DNA from: Arcicella aurantiaca
GTDB taxonomy: Bacteria > Bacteroidota > Bacteroidia > Cytophagales > Spirosomataceae
Length of the DNA: 64,000 nucleotides
Direction of reading: 5' to 3'
Assembly: GCF_003148625.1 (NCBI RefSeq)
Contig: NZ_QGGO01000007.1
Span: forward strand, 91,737-155,736
Part shown: piece by piece, positions 7,465 through 16,229 of the stretch
Position numbering within the stretch: position 1 is the stretch's first letter
How the letters are laid out: every line of letters begins with the position of its first letter
Position numbers and translations under genes: made by a program
Notes under the pieces: generated by a model
Told to the model about the DNA's origin: nothing
What the model saw: the letters and a program-made list of their open reading frames with translations, nothing else
Database searches by the model: none

Positions 7465-8679
7465 ATGACTCAATCGCTCTCTTTCCTCTGTATTTCAACT
7501 TTTTTTAAAGGCAACGAATTTTTACGCTCATGCAAGCAAGCGGGGAATACTGTTTATCTTTTGACCAATAAAAAATTAGAACATAAACCTTGGGCTCGTG
7601 AATTTATTGACGAAGTTTTTTATCTGGAAGAAAAACCTGACGGCTCATTTTCTATGGATGAAATCATTGCGGGTTTGGCATACATGATGCGGTCGAAAAA
7701 AGTGGATAGAATTGTGGCTTTGGATGATTTTGATGTTGAAAAAGCGGCTCATTTACGGGAACATTTTCGTATAGCAGGAATGGGACAAACCACCAGCCGA
7801 CATTTTAGAGATAAATTGGCTATGCGAATGAAAGCTCAAGAAGCAGGTGTAAAAGTGCCGATGTTCACAAGTCTATTTAATGACCATGATATTTTTGAAT
7901 TTACTCAAAAAGTAACTTTTCCTTGTGTTGTCAAACCACGTTCTGAAGCTTCTGCAACAGGTATTAAGAAGGTATATAATTCAGAACAATTATGGGAAGT
8001 GGTTCATCATCTGGGTGACAAACGACATGAATATTTAGTAGAACAATTCCGACCTGGTGACGTTTTTCATGTAGATTCGCTTTCGGTAGATGGTAAATTT
8101 GTTTTTACTCGTTGTAGTCAATATCTATCAACGCCAATGGAAGTGGCTCATGGTGGAGGAATTTTTCGCTCTGTAACAGTTCCATTTGGCTCAAAAGATG
8201 ATAAAGCCTTACAGAAAGCCAATACGCAGGTAATGAAAGCATTTGGTATGAAATATTCGGCAAGTCATTCTGAATTTATCAAAGACCATGAAACGGGTGA
8301 AATTATCTTTTTAGAGACTGCTTCGAGAGTAGGAGGGGCAAATTTAGCCGAAATGGTTGAGGCTTCTTCTGGAATAAATCTTTGGCGTGAATGGGCAAAA
8401 ATAGAAACAGCCATGGCAAAAGGTGAAGACTATACTTTGCCAGCGGTTGAAAATAACTATTCGGGGATTATTATCTCCTTGTCAAATCAGCAACACCCTA
8501 ATACTGAAAGTTTCAATGACTCTGAAATCTATTGGCGGATAGACTTAGAGTACCACATTGGATTTATTGTAAAGTCAAATAGTCGAGAAAAAGTAGTCGA
8601 ATTATTAGACAATTATGCACAAAAAATCTATGATAATTTTCACGCTTCTGCTCCAATACCTGATAAATCCGCACATTAA
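7465..8679 (+). CDS. ATP-grasp domain protein (ligase of unknown substrate)
   Basis: A 404-residue protein of the carbamoyl-phosphate-synthase-like ATP-grasp superfamily. Order of parts: an N-terminal Rossmann-like region (1-110), then an ATP-grasp region with FPCVVKPRSEASATGIKKV (residues about 150-168), the metal-binding HSEFIKD and IIFLETASRVGGANLAEM around residues 272-302, and a C-terminal lid. Such enzymes join an amine to an acyl-phosphate made with ATP. No partner gene (no amino-acid biosynthesis cluster) is adjacent, so the substrate stays open. Its stop codon overlaps the convergent LytTR gene by four bases. Confidence 0.85.
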   Translation: MTQSLSFLCISTFFKGNEFLRSCKQAGNTVYLLTNKKLEHKPWAREFIDEVFYLEEKPDGSFSMDEIIAGLAYMMRSKKVDRIVALDDFDVEKAAHLREHFRIAGMGQTTSRHFRDKLAMRMKAQEAGVKVPMFTSLFNDHDIFEFTQKVTFPCVVKPRSEASATGIKKVYNSEQLWEVVHHLGDKRHEYLVEQFRPGDVFHVDSLSVDGKFVFTRCSQYLSTPMEVAHGGGIFRSVTVPFGSKDDKALQKANTQVMKAFGMKYSASHSEFIKDHETGEIIFLETASRVGGANLAEMVEASSGINLWREWAKIETAMAKGEDYTLPAVENNYSGIIISLSNQQHPNTESFNDSEIYWRIDLEYHIGFIVKSNSREKVVELLDNYAQKIYDNFHASAPIPDKSAH

Positions 8680-9053
8680 GAAATAAGGGCTTTGATTGAT
8701 GTAAGCGAAGCCCGATTCATTTGTTTTTCAAAAAACTCCTTCTTTCTTCGGGACGTCGAAACGGTATAGTCATTCGTCAAACGAGCTTGTCCTAAAGTTG
8801 AATCATACGCTTGTAAGTGTTCAGAATTAATCAGAAATGCTCTGTGAATTCTGTAAAAGCGGTAATTCAGTAATAATTCCTCAAAAGATTTCAAGGTTTT
8901 AGAAACCATCATCTTCTTGCCATTTTTCAAATAAATAATAGTATAATTTACCTGAGCTTCGAGCATAATAATGTTTGAAATATCAATTTGTATTTTGCTT
9001 TTATACACATATAAATTGAGTTTAGATATGCTTAAATCATTTACGGTGTTCAT
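8676..9053 (-). CDS. Stand-alone LytTR DNA-binding protein
   Basis: A 125-residue protein consisting almost only of a LytTR domain: IIMLEAQVNYTIIYLKNGKKM (about 28-48), KTLKSFEELL, then FYRIHRAFLINSEHLQAY (66-83), the typical signature. LytTR domains bind DNA direct repeats, usually as response-regulator outputs; this one has no receiver domain in front, so its control is unknown. The 3' end overlaps the ATP-grasp gene by four bases in a tail-to-tail TTAA. It is divergent from the membrane protein gene at 9243, a possible target. Confidence 0.9.
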   Translation of the reverse strand: MNTVNDLSISKLNLYVYKSKIQIDISNIIMLEAQVNYTIIYLKNGKKMMVSKTLKSFEELLLNYRFYRIHRAFLINSEHLQAYDSTLGQARLTNDYTVSTSRRKKEFFEKQMNRASLTSIKALIS

Positions 9054-9242
9054 GTTTATGGGGAATTTGGAGGCTTGACAATTTAGTTTTTTGTTTAGTT
9101 CAGTAAGATATACGACTGAGAATGAACAAAATGGCTATTTTAAATTTCCCAAATTTAATTTCAATGATTATTTTTTGAAGCAAATTACTTTCCTATTTTT
9201 TCCCTTATATTTACTTTAAGAAATAAACACTACCAAAAATTT

Positions 9243-10094
9243 ATGAAAAGTTCCCGTTTTATTACCGAAACCTTCCCTTTAGCCTTTCTCAATAAAGATT
9301 TTGACTTTAAAACCTTGCGAGATGACATCAAAAAACGTTATTTTTTTTATAATCAATTGGATACAGACCGATTTCCAATTTTTGAATATAATACCAATAG
9401 AAAAAATTATGAATCATTGAAAGAAGCCTTTGAAGAAGAGTTTTTTGTTCAAAGAGGAATTAGTAGAACAAAGAATAATTTACATATCCCAAGCACAAAT
9501 ACGTTGGCTCTGCTTTTTACCGATAATAATTATACACCAAGCCAAAAGATTTTAAATACTTGTCGCTCATTTGCAAAAGAAAGTGGTAATAAAACGAATT
9601 TTGTACTTGAAGATGAACGTGTAAACTCATTGCCAAAATCCACGCCTACAAAGAGTATGTTTACATTAAGTAGAATATTACTTTTTTTAGGTATTACGCT
9701 GCTTTTGAGTTTTGTTTTTTATCAATTATTTATTCATAAACATGAAAGACTATACATTAAAAGTCCTTCTACAAATACTATCGTTCCCCGTATTGTATCT
9801 ATTGAAGGTACAGCAGAAAAGGCAAGTGAAGTTTGGGTCGTTGTGAAATCTAAAAGTACAAACAAGTATTATGTTCAACAGCCAATAGAAATCCAAAATG
9901 GAAAAGATTGGGTTGGAAGAGTTATCATTGGTAGTGTAAGTAGCGAAGATGTAGGGCAGGCCTTTGAAATTAAAGCCTTTTTGAATCCTGCAAAGAAACT
10001 AAAAAAAGGAGATGAATTGCCTGCATGGCCAGCCTCGGAAGTATCCACAGAAGGTATTGAAGTTATTCGTGGTTCAAAGCTTACAGAAGAATAG
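9243..10094 (+). CDS. Single-pass membrane protein of unknown function
   Basis: I do not recognise the family. The 283-residue protein has a soluble N-terminal part (1-137) rich in Phe, Lys and Asn, one clear membrane helix (about 142-163, ILLFLGITLLLSFVFYQLF) followed by basic residues, and a C-terminal beta-rich region (170-270) with the feel of an Ig-like or carbohydrate-binding fold (VPRIVSIEGTAEKASEVWVV). There is no signal peptide. It is divergent from the LytTR gene with a 189-base gap. Confidence 0.7.
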   Translation: MKSSRFITETFPLAFLNKDFDFKTLRDDIKKRYFFYNQLDTDRFPIFEYNTNRKNYESLKEAFEEEFFVQRGISRTKNNLHIPSTNTLALLFTDNNYTPSQKILNTCRSFAKESGNKTNFVLEDERVNSLPKSTPTKSMFTLSRILLFLGITLLLSFVFYQLFIHKHERLYIKSPSTNTIVPRIVSIEGTAEKASEVWVVVKSKSTNKYYVQQPIEIQNGKDWVGRVIIGSVSSEDVGQAFEIKAFLNPAKKLKKGDELPAWPASEVSTEGIEVIRGSKLTEE

Positions 10095-10281
10095 TATTTC
10101 AAACAGCATACATATTTGCCATTTTCGCCCAATCGTGATTATTGAAGTGTTGGTAATATTATTTTGTTAGTTGTTCATTAGGATTTTCTTTTTAACTGTT
10201 AAAGTAGTTTTAACAGGATAATAAGGATATAATGACGGTTAAAAGAATGATTTTTAGTGTTTTAATCAATTCTGAAATCCC

Positions 10282-11169
10282 CTACTTTCTACTATAATAA
10301 TATAGTTTGATAGGCATTTTATTAGGACCTTCCTCGCTAATGGTATAATATCCTGCTCCGTCTTGACCAAAGCAAATTCCTTCACCTTGTGCTTCGGCAT
10401 TATAAGGAAGCATCGTTGGCGTGCGTTTCAATGCTTCTGGAACGCTCTCATTACTGCCACGTCTCCAATGAAAAATTTGAAGGTAATTTTTGATAATAAT
10501 TTCTTGATTATCTGCTGAAATATTACCGTCAGTAATGAAAAGTGGTGTGGCAGTTCCAGTTGAAAATGCTAATTCTTGGACAAATTCTGCTGTCATCGTT
10601 GTAGTATATGACTGCGGATATGGCAAACGATAAAGGCGTTTTAAATTATCTCTTTTACTAACAATATAAATGTCTTTTGAAACTTGGTCAACTAAAAAAC
10701 ATTCAACGTCTCTTGCTCCATCAGGATATTTATACGTTATTTTTTGTACGTTTTTTAAAGTATTGGTCTGCGGAGTTGCACTGGTAATAGTTGGCTCAGG
10801 TACACGATAAATGGCAGAGGTAGCGTATTCTGCATTATTATCCCCAATTTCACCGATGTATAAATATGAGCCTTCTGTAAATTTGGCAATCGCAATTGCC
10901 TCCCAGTCACGATTAGTAGCTCCTTCTAAATAAAACTCACGAGTGCCTTTACCGTTAACATCTATCGAAAAAATACGATTGTTATCTCCGCTGTCATTGT
11001 GCGTCCAAAGTAAGCCTTTGTTCTGATAACTCGACACAATGCCTGATGCCTCCTTTATCTGCGTATTTTCAATGATTCCTAAATCTTGAGCATCATTGAA
11101 ATTATCCGAAGGGGAAACTGCTTTTTGACATGATAGCAGAGGCAAAAGGAATAAGAGGTATTTTTTCAT
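10282..11169 (-). CDS. Lipoprotein with probable beta-propeller fold
   Basis: Secreted lipoprotein of unknown role. The ATG at 11169 gives a short signal peptide ending in the lipobox LPLLSC, which places the lipid cysteine at about residue 14; a longer in-frame start at 11208 would overlap gldE and hide the signal peptide. The mature part contains repeating blade-like segments (SGIVSSYQNKGLLWTHNDSG, RDWEAIAIAKF, YLYIGEIGDNNAEY, DVECFLVDQVSKDIYIVSKR), consistent with a propeller. It begins 10 bases after the gldE stop, so it is probably in the gldE transcript. In many Bacteroidota gldD sits here; this protein lacks GldD features. Confidence 0.8.
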   Translation of the reverse strand: MKKYLLFLLPLLSCQKAVSPSDNFNDAQDLGIIENTQIKEASGIVSSYQNKGLLWTHNDSGDNNRIFSIDVNGKGTREFYLEGATNRDWEAIAIAKFTEGSYLYIGEIGDNNAEYATSAIYRVPEPTITSATPQTNTLKNVQKITYKYPDGARDVECFLVDQVSKDIYIVSKRDNLKRLYRLPYPQSYTTTMTAEFVQELAFSTGTATPLFITDGNISADNQEIIIKNYLQIFHWRRGSNESVPEALKRTPTMLPYNAEAQGEGICFGQDGAGYYTISEEGPNKMPIKLYYYSRK

Positions 11170-11179
11170 GATTTTTGTC

Positions 11180-12547
11180 TTACGAAAGCTCTTTACTGAC
11201 TTCGTCAATTTCCAGCTTAGGAGTTACTTTCACTTTTTTAATTCTTCGAGTATCTACCGAAGCAATTCTAAATTTGTATTTTTCGTATTCAATTTCTTCG
11301 CCAGCATGAGGCAAGCGAGTAAACAATTCTATAATAAGTCCGCCTAATGATTCGCTATCGCCTCTGACTTTATCAAAATAATCGTTGTCAACATCTAACG
11401 CACGACATACATCATTTAGTGCAACTTTTCCTTCAAATTCAAAAGAACCATCAGGCAATTTTACGTAACCTAAATCTTCAACGTCTGATTCATCATGAAT
11501 ATCTCCAACAATTTCCTCAATAATATCTTCCATCGTTACGAGTCCTTCGGTTTCGCCGTATTCATTTACAACGAGTGCCATGTGAACTCTTTTCTCTTGA
11601 AAATCATAAAGTAAATCATCAATTTTTTTACTTTCAGGAATAAAAAATGGTTGACGAATTAATTCTTGCCAAACATAATGCTCGTCTTTTTCAAGATGTG
11701 GAAGTAAGTCTTTGATATAAAGAACACCCTCAATTTTATCAATGGTTTCTTTGTAAACAGGTACACGTGAATATCCAGATTTATTGATTTTATCCATCAA
11801 CTCATGGAAATCGTAAGTAATATCAAATGCTGTAATATCTCTTCTCGAACGCATCACACTTTTGGCAGAAATACTTCCAAAATTGACAATGCCTTTCAAA
11901 ATATCTTTTTCTTGTTCTGAAGTATCTTTTCCTGTGGTTATTTCCAAGGCGTGATTCAATTCATCAGCCGTGATGGTATAGCCTTTTCGTTCAACACGTT
12001 TTTCAATGATATTACTGATTCCTAATAATAATGACGAAAGTGGCTGGAAAATGGTTGTAGCAATGCTAATTAAGGGAGCAGTTATTCTGGCAAAACGTAA
12101 ATTATTTTGTTGAGCCCATACTTTTGGAATTAATTCTCCGAAAAAGGTAATGATAAAAGTTACGCCTACTAATAGAATTAAAGTAGCGACTAAGCCTTCT
12201 TTTTGCTCTTCGCCCACAATTTGTTCAGTAACATACGTTGAAATGGTGATGAAGGTAATATTTACTAAATTGATGAAAATCAGTAAAGTTGCCAGTAATA
12301 ATTGAGGTTTATCTAATAATTTGGCAATAGTTCTTTCACTGCTACTTTCACTTTCACGACAAGCAGAACGTTCTTCGGCAGAAAGAGAAAAGAAGGCAAC
12401 CTCAGAGCCTGCCAACATCGCAGAAAGTAAAAGCAAACCAATTAAAACAAGTGCGTTGATTCCATAAACGCTGTATGAAGAGGTGCTTTCAACTTGTGCC
12501 AAAAGCACCCAAATCGGGTGAGGTTCGTCGGATAATCGTGTTTCCAA
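11180..12547 (-). CDS. gldE: Gliding motility-associated protein GldE (CNNM/CorC-type)
   Basis: Membrane protein with an N-terminal DUF21/CNNM transmembrane domain (about 30-190), a CBS-domain pair (about 215-340) and a C-terminal CorC/HlyC domain (about 355-440, GSFEFEGKVALNDVCRALDV). In Flavobacterium, GldE works with GldD in gliding and type IX secretion. The neighbourhood (mutY, ssb, gldE in order on one strand) is the classical gldE context. No in-frame ATG fits; the best start is a TTG at 12547 giving a short polar head before the first helix. It is close to the generic hemolysin-like family, so the name rests on context plus sequence. Confidence 0.88.
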   Translation of the reverse strand: METRLSDEPHPIWVLLAQVESTSSYSVYGINALVLIGLLLLSAMLAGSEVAFFSLSAEERSACRESESSSERTIAKLLDKPQLLLATLLIFINLVNITFITISTYVTEQIVGEEQKEGLVATLILLVGVTFIITFFGELIPKVWAQQNNLRFARITAPLISIATTIFQPLSSLLLGISNIIEKRVERKGYTITADELNHALEITTGKDTSEQEKDILKGIVNFGSISAKSVMRSRRDITAFDITYDFHELMDKINKSGYSRVPVYKETIDKIEGVLYIKDLLPHLEKDEHYVWQELIRQPFFIPESKKIDDLLYDFQEKRVHMALVVNEYGETEGLVTMEDIIEEIVGDIHDESDVEDLGYVKLPDGSFEFEGKVALNDVCRALDVDNDYFDKVRGDSESLGGLIIELFTRLPHAGEEIEYEKYKFRIASVDTRRIKKVKVTPKLEIDEVSKELS

Positions 12548-12570
12548 TGGAAATTGTGTTGAAGTTTTAG

Positions 12571-12646
12571 TTTTTAGGGGTAGGTTTTAGAAATTAGGTA
12601 TTGATTTTACTCCCTAACAGATTCCTAAAACCTAACCTCTAAAACC
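12571..12646. repeat. Word-built hairpin between ssb and gldE
   Basis: The left arm 12571-12598 (with TTTTAGGGGTAGGTTTTAG) is matched by the inverse of 12613-12646 (CCTAAAACCTAACC words). The arms consist of TTAGG/TTTTAG-type words and pair imperfectly over about 28 bases. It lies between two genes that appear to share an operon. Confidence 0.7.
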
Positions 12647-12656
12647 TTAAAATAAC

Positions 12657-13121
12657 TTAAAATGGTAAATCGTCACTACCTTCTCCGCCAGCATTTGTAT
12701 TGAATTCTGGAGTAGGAGGTGTTGTTTGTACTGGAGCTGGGCGTGGAGCTTGTGGTGCAGGTGCTGAACCGCCACCCTCTTGATTATCTCTACGTCCACC
12801 CACCAAAGTCATCGCAGTTCCTCTGATTTTGGTAACTCTGCGATTGATATTATCTTTATCCGTATATTCTTCGGTACGGATTTTACCTTCTACATAAACT
12901 GAATCCCCCTTGTGAAGATATTGTTCAGCGATATTCGCCAAATTATCCCACAGTTCAATTCTGTGCCATTCGGTTTGTTCTACCCTAACACCGTCTTTGT
13001 TGTTGTAAGCTTCAGATGTAGCAATGTTGAATGTAGCCACTTTAGAGCCACTCGGTAGAGAACGAATCTCAGGGTCAGCCCCAAGATTTCCTAATAAAAT
13101 TACTTTGTTTACGCCAGCCAT
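12657..13121 (-). CDS. ssb: Single-stranded DNA-binding protein
   Basis: Protects single-stranded DNA in replication and repair and recruits partner proteins. The N-terminal OB fold (1-105) begins MAGVNKVILLGNLGADPEIR and includes TEWHRIELWDNLANIAEQYL. A Gly/Pro/Gln-rich linker (112-145) leads to the acidic tail ending SDDLPF, the partner-binding tip. Length 154 is typical. It lies between mutY and gldE on the same strand. Confidence 0.97.
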   Translation of the reverse strand: MAGVNKVILLGNLGADPEIRSLPSGSKVATFNIATSEAYNNKDGVRVEQTEWHRIELWDNLANIAEQYLHKGDSVYVEGKIRTEEYTDKDNINRRVTKIRGTAMTLVGGRRDNQEGGGSAPAPQAPRPAPVQTTPPTPEFNTNAGGEGSDDLPF

Positions 13122-13166
13122 ATCTATGGTTTTTGTTTAAATTTTTATGAATTTACTGAAAATAGA

Positions 13167-14231
13167 TTAAAATACGAAGTCAATTAAGTAATTATTCACT
13201 AAGGTAGATTTGGGTAAATTATCAACTTCATCAAGGGAAAACCATTTTAAATCTGAAGGCAAATTTATAAGAAAATCATCATTGATTACTAAATGCCAAA
13301 ATTTTGTATGGATTCTTTGATGCGTCAAAACGTGAGTATAAGTTTTGGATTCTCTTTTCACAACTGAGTTTTTCAAAACGTTATGTAAAAAGGTATCCTC
13401 CCCAATAATGTCGTCAAACGCTTGAATATTTTCCGCAAATTCCTTTAGGTAAAAATCATACATACCCGACCATACATCCTTGTGTGTACGCTCGTGCATG
13501 GCAAAATTACGATTTTGTTCAATCACAAAATAATTAAAAAAACGTTCTCTAACTTTTACCTTTTTAGATTTTACAGGTAAAATACCCACTTTTCCTGTTG
13601 CATTGGCTACACATTCAAACGTTAAAGGACAAAACATACAGTTAGGTGAAGCAGGCGTACATTGCATTGCTCCAAATTCCATGATGGCTTGATTGTGAAT
13701 ATCTATATTTTTTTCTGGGAGAACGGCTTCTGCTAACTTTGTAAAAACCTTTTTAGCTTCATTACTCGCAATGTCTGTTTCCTCTCCAAAAACTCTTGAA
13801 AGTACCCGATAAACATTTCCATCTAAAACAGCAACCTTTTCACCAAAGGCAAACGAAGCAATAGCAGCAGCCGTATAAGTACCAATACCTTTTAGTTTTA
13901 ATAATTCAGAATAAGTATTTGGAAATTCGCCACCATAATTTTCTATCACCATTTTAGCGGTTGTATGTAAATTTCTGGCTCTTGAATAATAGCCTAAACC
14001 TTGCCAAAGTCGTAACACATCCTTTTCATCTGCCGTCGCCAAATCCTGTACAGTTGGGAAAGCCTCAATAAATTTATAATAATAAGGCATTCCTTGCACC
14101 ACCCGAGTTTGTTGAAGAATAACCTCCGAAAGCCAAATAAAATAAGGGTTGTGAATGTCTCGCCAAGGTAAATTTCTTTTGTTTTGATGATACCAAGTGG
14201 TTATTTTTTGGGAAAATATATGGTCTTGCAT
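13167..14231 (-). CDS. mutY: A/G-specific adenine glycosylase
   Basis: Base-excision repair enzyme that removes adenine opposite 8-oxoguanine. Visible features: EVILQQTRV near residue 35, the helix-hairpin-helix LKGIGTYTAAAIASFAFGEK followed by the catalytic Asp in VAVLDGNVYRVLSR, and the iron-sulfur cluster loop with Cys spacing C-x6-C-x2-C-x5-C (CTPASPNCMFCPLTFEC). The C-terminal third (about 215-354) is the NUDIX-like 8-oxoG recognition domain. I chose the ATG at 14231 (354 residues); an ATG 13 codons upstream gives an atypical extension. Confidence 0.96.
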   Translation of the reverse strand: MQDHIFSQKITTWYHQNKRNLPWRDIHNPYFIWLSEVILQQTRVVQGMPYYYKFIEAFPTVQDLATADEKDVLRLWQGLGYYSRARNLHTTAKMVIENYGGEFPNTYSELLKLKGIGTYTAAAIASFAFGEKVAVLDGNVYRVLSRVFGEETDIASNEAKKVFTKLAEAVLPEKNIDIHNQAIMEFGAMQCTPASPNCMFCPLTFECVANATGKVGILPVKSKKVKVRERFFNYFVIEQNRNFAMHERTHKDVWSGMYDFYLKEFAENIQAFDDIIGEDTFLHNVLKNSVVKRESKTYTHVLTHQRIHTKFWHLVINDDFLINLPSDLKWFSLDEVDNLPKSTLVNNYLIDFVF

Positions 14232-14451
14232 TGGTTGATTTTGCGGATAAATAGAATACTTTTTAAACAATATTTAGGAGTGAATATATCCACAAGTTAC
14301 AATCTTCTTTTACAAACATAATAAAATGAAAATAATCAAATAGATAAGTTTAATTATCATTTGTACGCTCAAATGTCTAACAATTAAGCATTTACAAAAA
14401 AAAAGTTATGACAATTATTTTCTGTTTCTTTCATAATTAAAAGCAAAACCG

Positions 14452-14459
14452 TACCTTTG
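14452..14459 (+). promoter_or_regulatory. -7 promoter box for the HU gene
   Basis: TACCTTTG, an exact TAnnTTTG match. Transcription would begin near 14466, giving a leader of about 125 bases before the GTG start. The -33 region has TTTC instead of TTTG. Confidence 0.7.
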
Positions 14460-14592
14460 TGTCCCCTAATGCTAAAGGGTTTACAAAAATGGTGATATTG
14501 GTTCATGAAAATTGAGCTAAAGTCTTCATTATCAGCTAAAAAGGAAGCAACCATTATTGTTTAATATATTTTTAACTTAAAATTTTCAACAA

Positions 14593-14880
14593 GTGACTAA
14601 GGCAGACGTAATCGTAGAAATCGCAGACAAGACTGGCATCGACAAAGCAGATGTTTCAAGTGCAATTGAGTCTTTTTTCTCAGTAATTAAGGACAATCTC
14701 GCAAATGGAGAGGCTGTATATGTAAGAGGGTTCGGTAGCTTCGTGAACAAGAAGAGAGCTCATAAAATTGCTCGTAATATCTCAAAAAATACAACAATCG
14801 AGATTCCTGAACATTTTATCCCAAGTTTCAAACCTGCAAAAACATTTGTTGAGCAAGTAAAATCTAACGCAAAGTTGTAA
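14593..14880 (+). CDS. HU family DNA-binding protein
   Basis: Small histone-like DNA-bending protein of the nucleoid. Features: TKADVIVEIADKTGIDKADV at the N-terminus, the FGSFVNKKRA stretch and the beta-arm, and the C-terminal FIPSFKPAKTFVEQV. The length of 95 residues is typical. The start codon is GTG at 14593; family alignment supports it because MTKADV is the standard beginning. It lies between divergent mutY and the TPR gene, a conserved Bacteroidota arrangement leading to rng. Confidence 0.95.
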   Translation: MTKADVIVEIADKTGIDKADVSSAIESFFSVIKDNLANGEAVYVRGFGSFVNKKRAHKIARNISKNTTIEIPEHFIPSFKPAKTFVEQVKSNAKL

Positions 14881-14994
14881 TTTAGTTAATAGTTATTGGT
14901 TATTAGTTTACAAATTTTTGTCTGAAACTATTAATTATTACAATAGGTTTGATAATTATTCCCAACTAATAACTAATAACCTACAACAACTAAC
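14881..14994. repeat. Word-built hairpin between HU and the TPR gene
   Basis: The left part 14881-14910 is made of TTAATAGTTATTGGTTATTAG words; the right part 14963-14994 is the inverse (CTAATAACTAATAACC). The arms could pair over about 28 bases with a long loop. Confidence 0.65.
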
Positions 14995-15005
14995 TATCTT
15001 TATAG

Positions 15006-15860
15006 ATGCAAAAGTCTTTTATAGTAATCATTGGTATCGCACTTGCCACAGTTGGCGGATTATATAGTTTGCCAAAAGTAGTCGTGAACGATGAAAAAAA
15101 GACCTTAGAACAACCCAATAAAGAAACTACTACTGGTTCAGCCAATCGTGATAAAGGTGTAAAAGAGGAAACTCCACAAGTTACTGAAAGCCACACAGAG
15201 TCATTGTCGAAAGAACAACAAACAGTAATAGATAATTTGAAGGGAGTTTACACGAAAGCAAGTGGTAAGGGCAAAATAAAGCCAGCCGAAGATTTAATTA
15301 ATCAGTTTGTAAAATATACTCGTTACGATAGTGCGGCTTATTATGCAGACGAAATTGTTAAAATTGACCCTTCGGAAAACAATTTGATGAAAGCGGGTGG
15401 TTTATATTATGAAGCCTTCACTTATGCTCTCCAAAGCGACAAGACAGTAAAGATGGGAGAGAAGGCTCGTGAGGTTTATCAAAAAGTTTTGGATAAAAAC
15501 CCTAATAATCTCTTGGCAAAAACCAATATGGCAATGACATATACCGCAACTCAAACGCCAATGCAAGGAATTACGATGTTGAGAGAAGTTATTGCTAAAG
15601 AGCCAGATTATGAGCCAGCCTTGTTTAGTTTAGGAATCTTATCGATACGGTCAAACCAATTTGGAAAAGCCGTTGACCGTTTCAAGCAAATACTGAAGAA
15701 CAATCCCGCAAATTCAAAGGCGGCATTAAATTTGGGATATTGCTTAGCAGAGTTAGATAGAAAAGAAGAAGCCACGCAGATTTTAGAAAAAGTCTTGAAA
15801 AATAGCCAAGACCCACAAGAAAAAGCTGCTGCCAACGATATTTTATCAAAGTTACATTAG
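15006..15860 (+). CDS. Membrane-anchored tetratricopeptide repeat protein
   Basis: A 284-residue protein with a hydrophobic N-terminal segment (about 4-26, signal anchor), a charged Thr/Glu/Lys-rich linker (30-75) and three to four TPR units from about 80 to the end; NNLLAKTNMAMTYT, YEPALFSLGILSIRSNQFGK and NSKAALNLGYCLAELDRKEE are clear helical pairs. TPRs bind proteins; no enzymatic domain is present. Its position between HU and rng is conserved in many Bacteroidota, so it may serve an envelope or assembly role, but the function is unknown. Confidence 0.85.
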   Translation: MQKSFIVIIGIALATVGGLYSLPKVVVNDEKKTLEQPNKETTTGSANRDKGVKEETPQVTESHTESLSKEQQTVIDNLKGVYTKASGKGKIKPAEDLINQFVKYTRYDSAAYYADEIVKIDPSENNLMKAGGLYYEAFTYALQSDKTVKMGEKAREVYQKVLDKNPNNLLAKTNMAMTYTATQTPMQGITMLREVIAKEPDYEPALFSLGILSIRSNQFGKAVDRFKQILKNNPANSKAALNLGYCLAELDRKEEATQILEKVLKNSQDPQEKAAANDILSKLH

Positions 15861-15870
15861 AGTTCAAATT

Positions 15871-15987
15871 GCAGAGAATAGATTGTAGAGTAAAGATTAT
15901 ATAGAAAAGAAGTTATATTCAGTATATTATGCTCAATGATTACAAACTTGGTTTCTATCATCTAATCTCTAAACTCTATCATCTAAT
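15871..15987. repeat. Word-built hairpin upstream of the 29-residue gene
   Basis: The left part 15871-15906 (AGATTGTAGAG, AGATTATATAG words) is loosely inverted in 15950-15987 (TCTATCATCTAATC words). Pairing is imperfect but extends over more than 30 bases. Confidence 0.5.
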
Positions 15988-16023
15988 CAAATATTTTTTT
16001 AACATTTAAAACCTTTTACAATC

Positions 16024-16113
16024 ATGCCTTGCGGAAAGAAAAGAAAGAGACATAAGATCTCAACGCACAAAAGAAAGAAGCGTCTTAGAAAGAATAGACA
16101 TAAGAAGAAATAG
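16024..16113 (+). CDS. 29-residue very basic protein (AURKAIP1/COX24-like, bS22-type)
   Basis: A tiny gene encoding 29 residues starting MPCGKKRKRHKISTHKRK and ending RKNRHKKK before a TAG. More than half of the residues are Lys, Arg or His. The sequence matches what I remember of the Bacteroidota proteins annotated as AURKAIP1/COX24 domain, related to the mitochondrial ribosomal protein mS38 and to bS22 of mycobacteria; these sit in the small ribosomal subunit. Ribosomal location here is inferred from family. It lies between the TPR gene and rng, followed by a hairpin and a terminator, and the composition is far too biased for a chance frame. Confidence 0.85.
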   Translation: MPCGKKRKRHKISTHKRKKRLRKNRHKKK

Positions 16114-16184
16114 TTTAGGGATTAGAGGTTAGACTTAGTGTTTTTTAATTTATTAATAGACCTAATCCCCAACCCCTGAACCCT
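16114..16184. repeat. TTAGGGATTAG-type hairpin
   Basis: GTTTAGGGATTAGAGG at 16112-16127 is inverted in CCTAATCCCCAACCCCTGAACCC (16161-16184). Imperfect arms of about 22 bases, built from the same words as the hairpins at 12571 and 30222. Confidence 0.65.
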
Positions 16185-16188
16185 TTAT

Positions 16189-16229
16189 AAAAACAGGCAA
16201 AATTCATACAATGGAATTTGCCTGTTTTT
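16189..16229 (+). terminator. Terminator after the 29-residue gene
   Basis: AAAAACAGGCAAAATTC (16189-16205) pairs with GGAATTTGCCTGTTTTT (16213-16229), a 17-base stem with one mismatch and a T run. It separates the small gene from rng. Confidence 0.9.
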
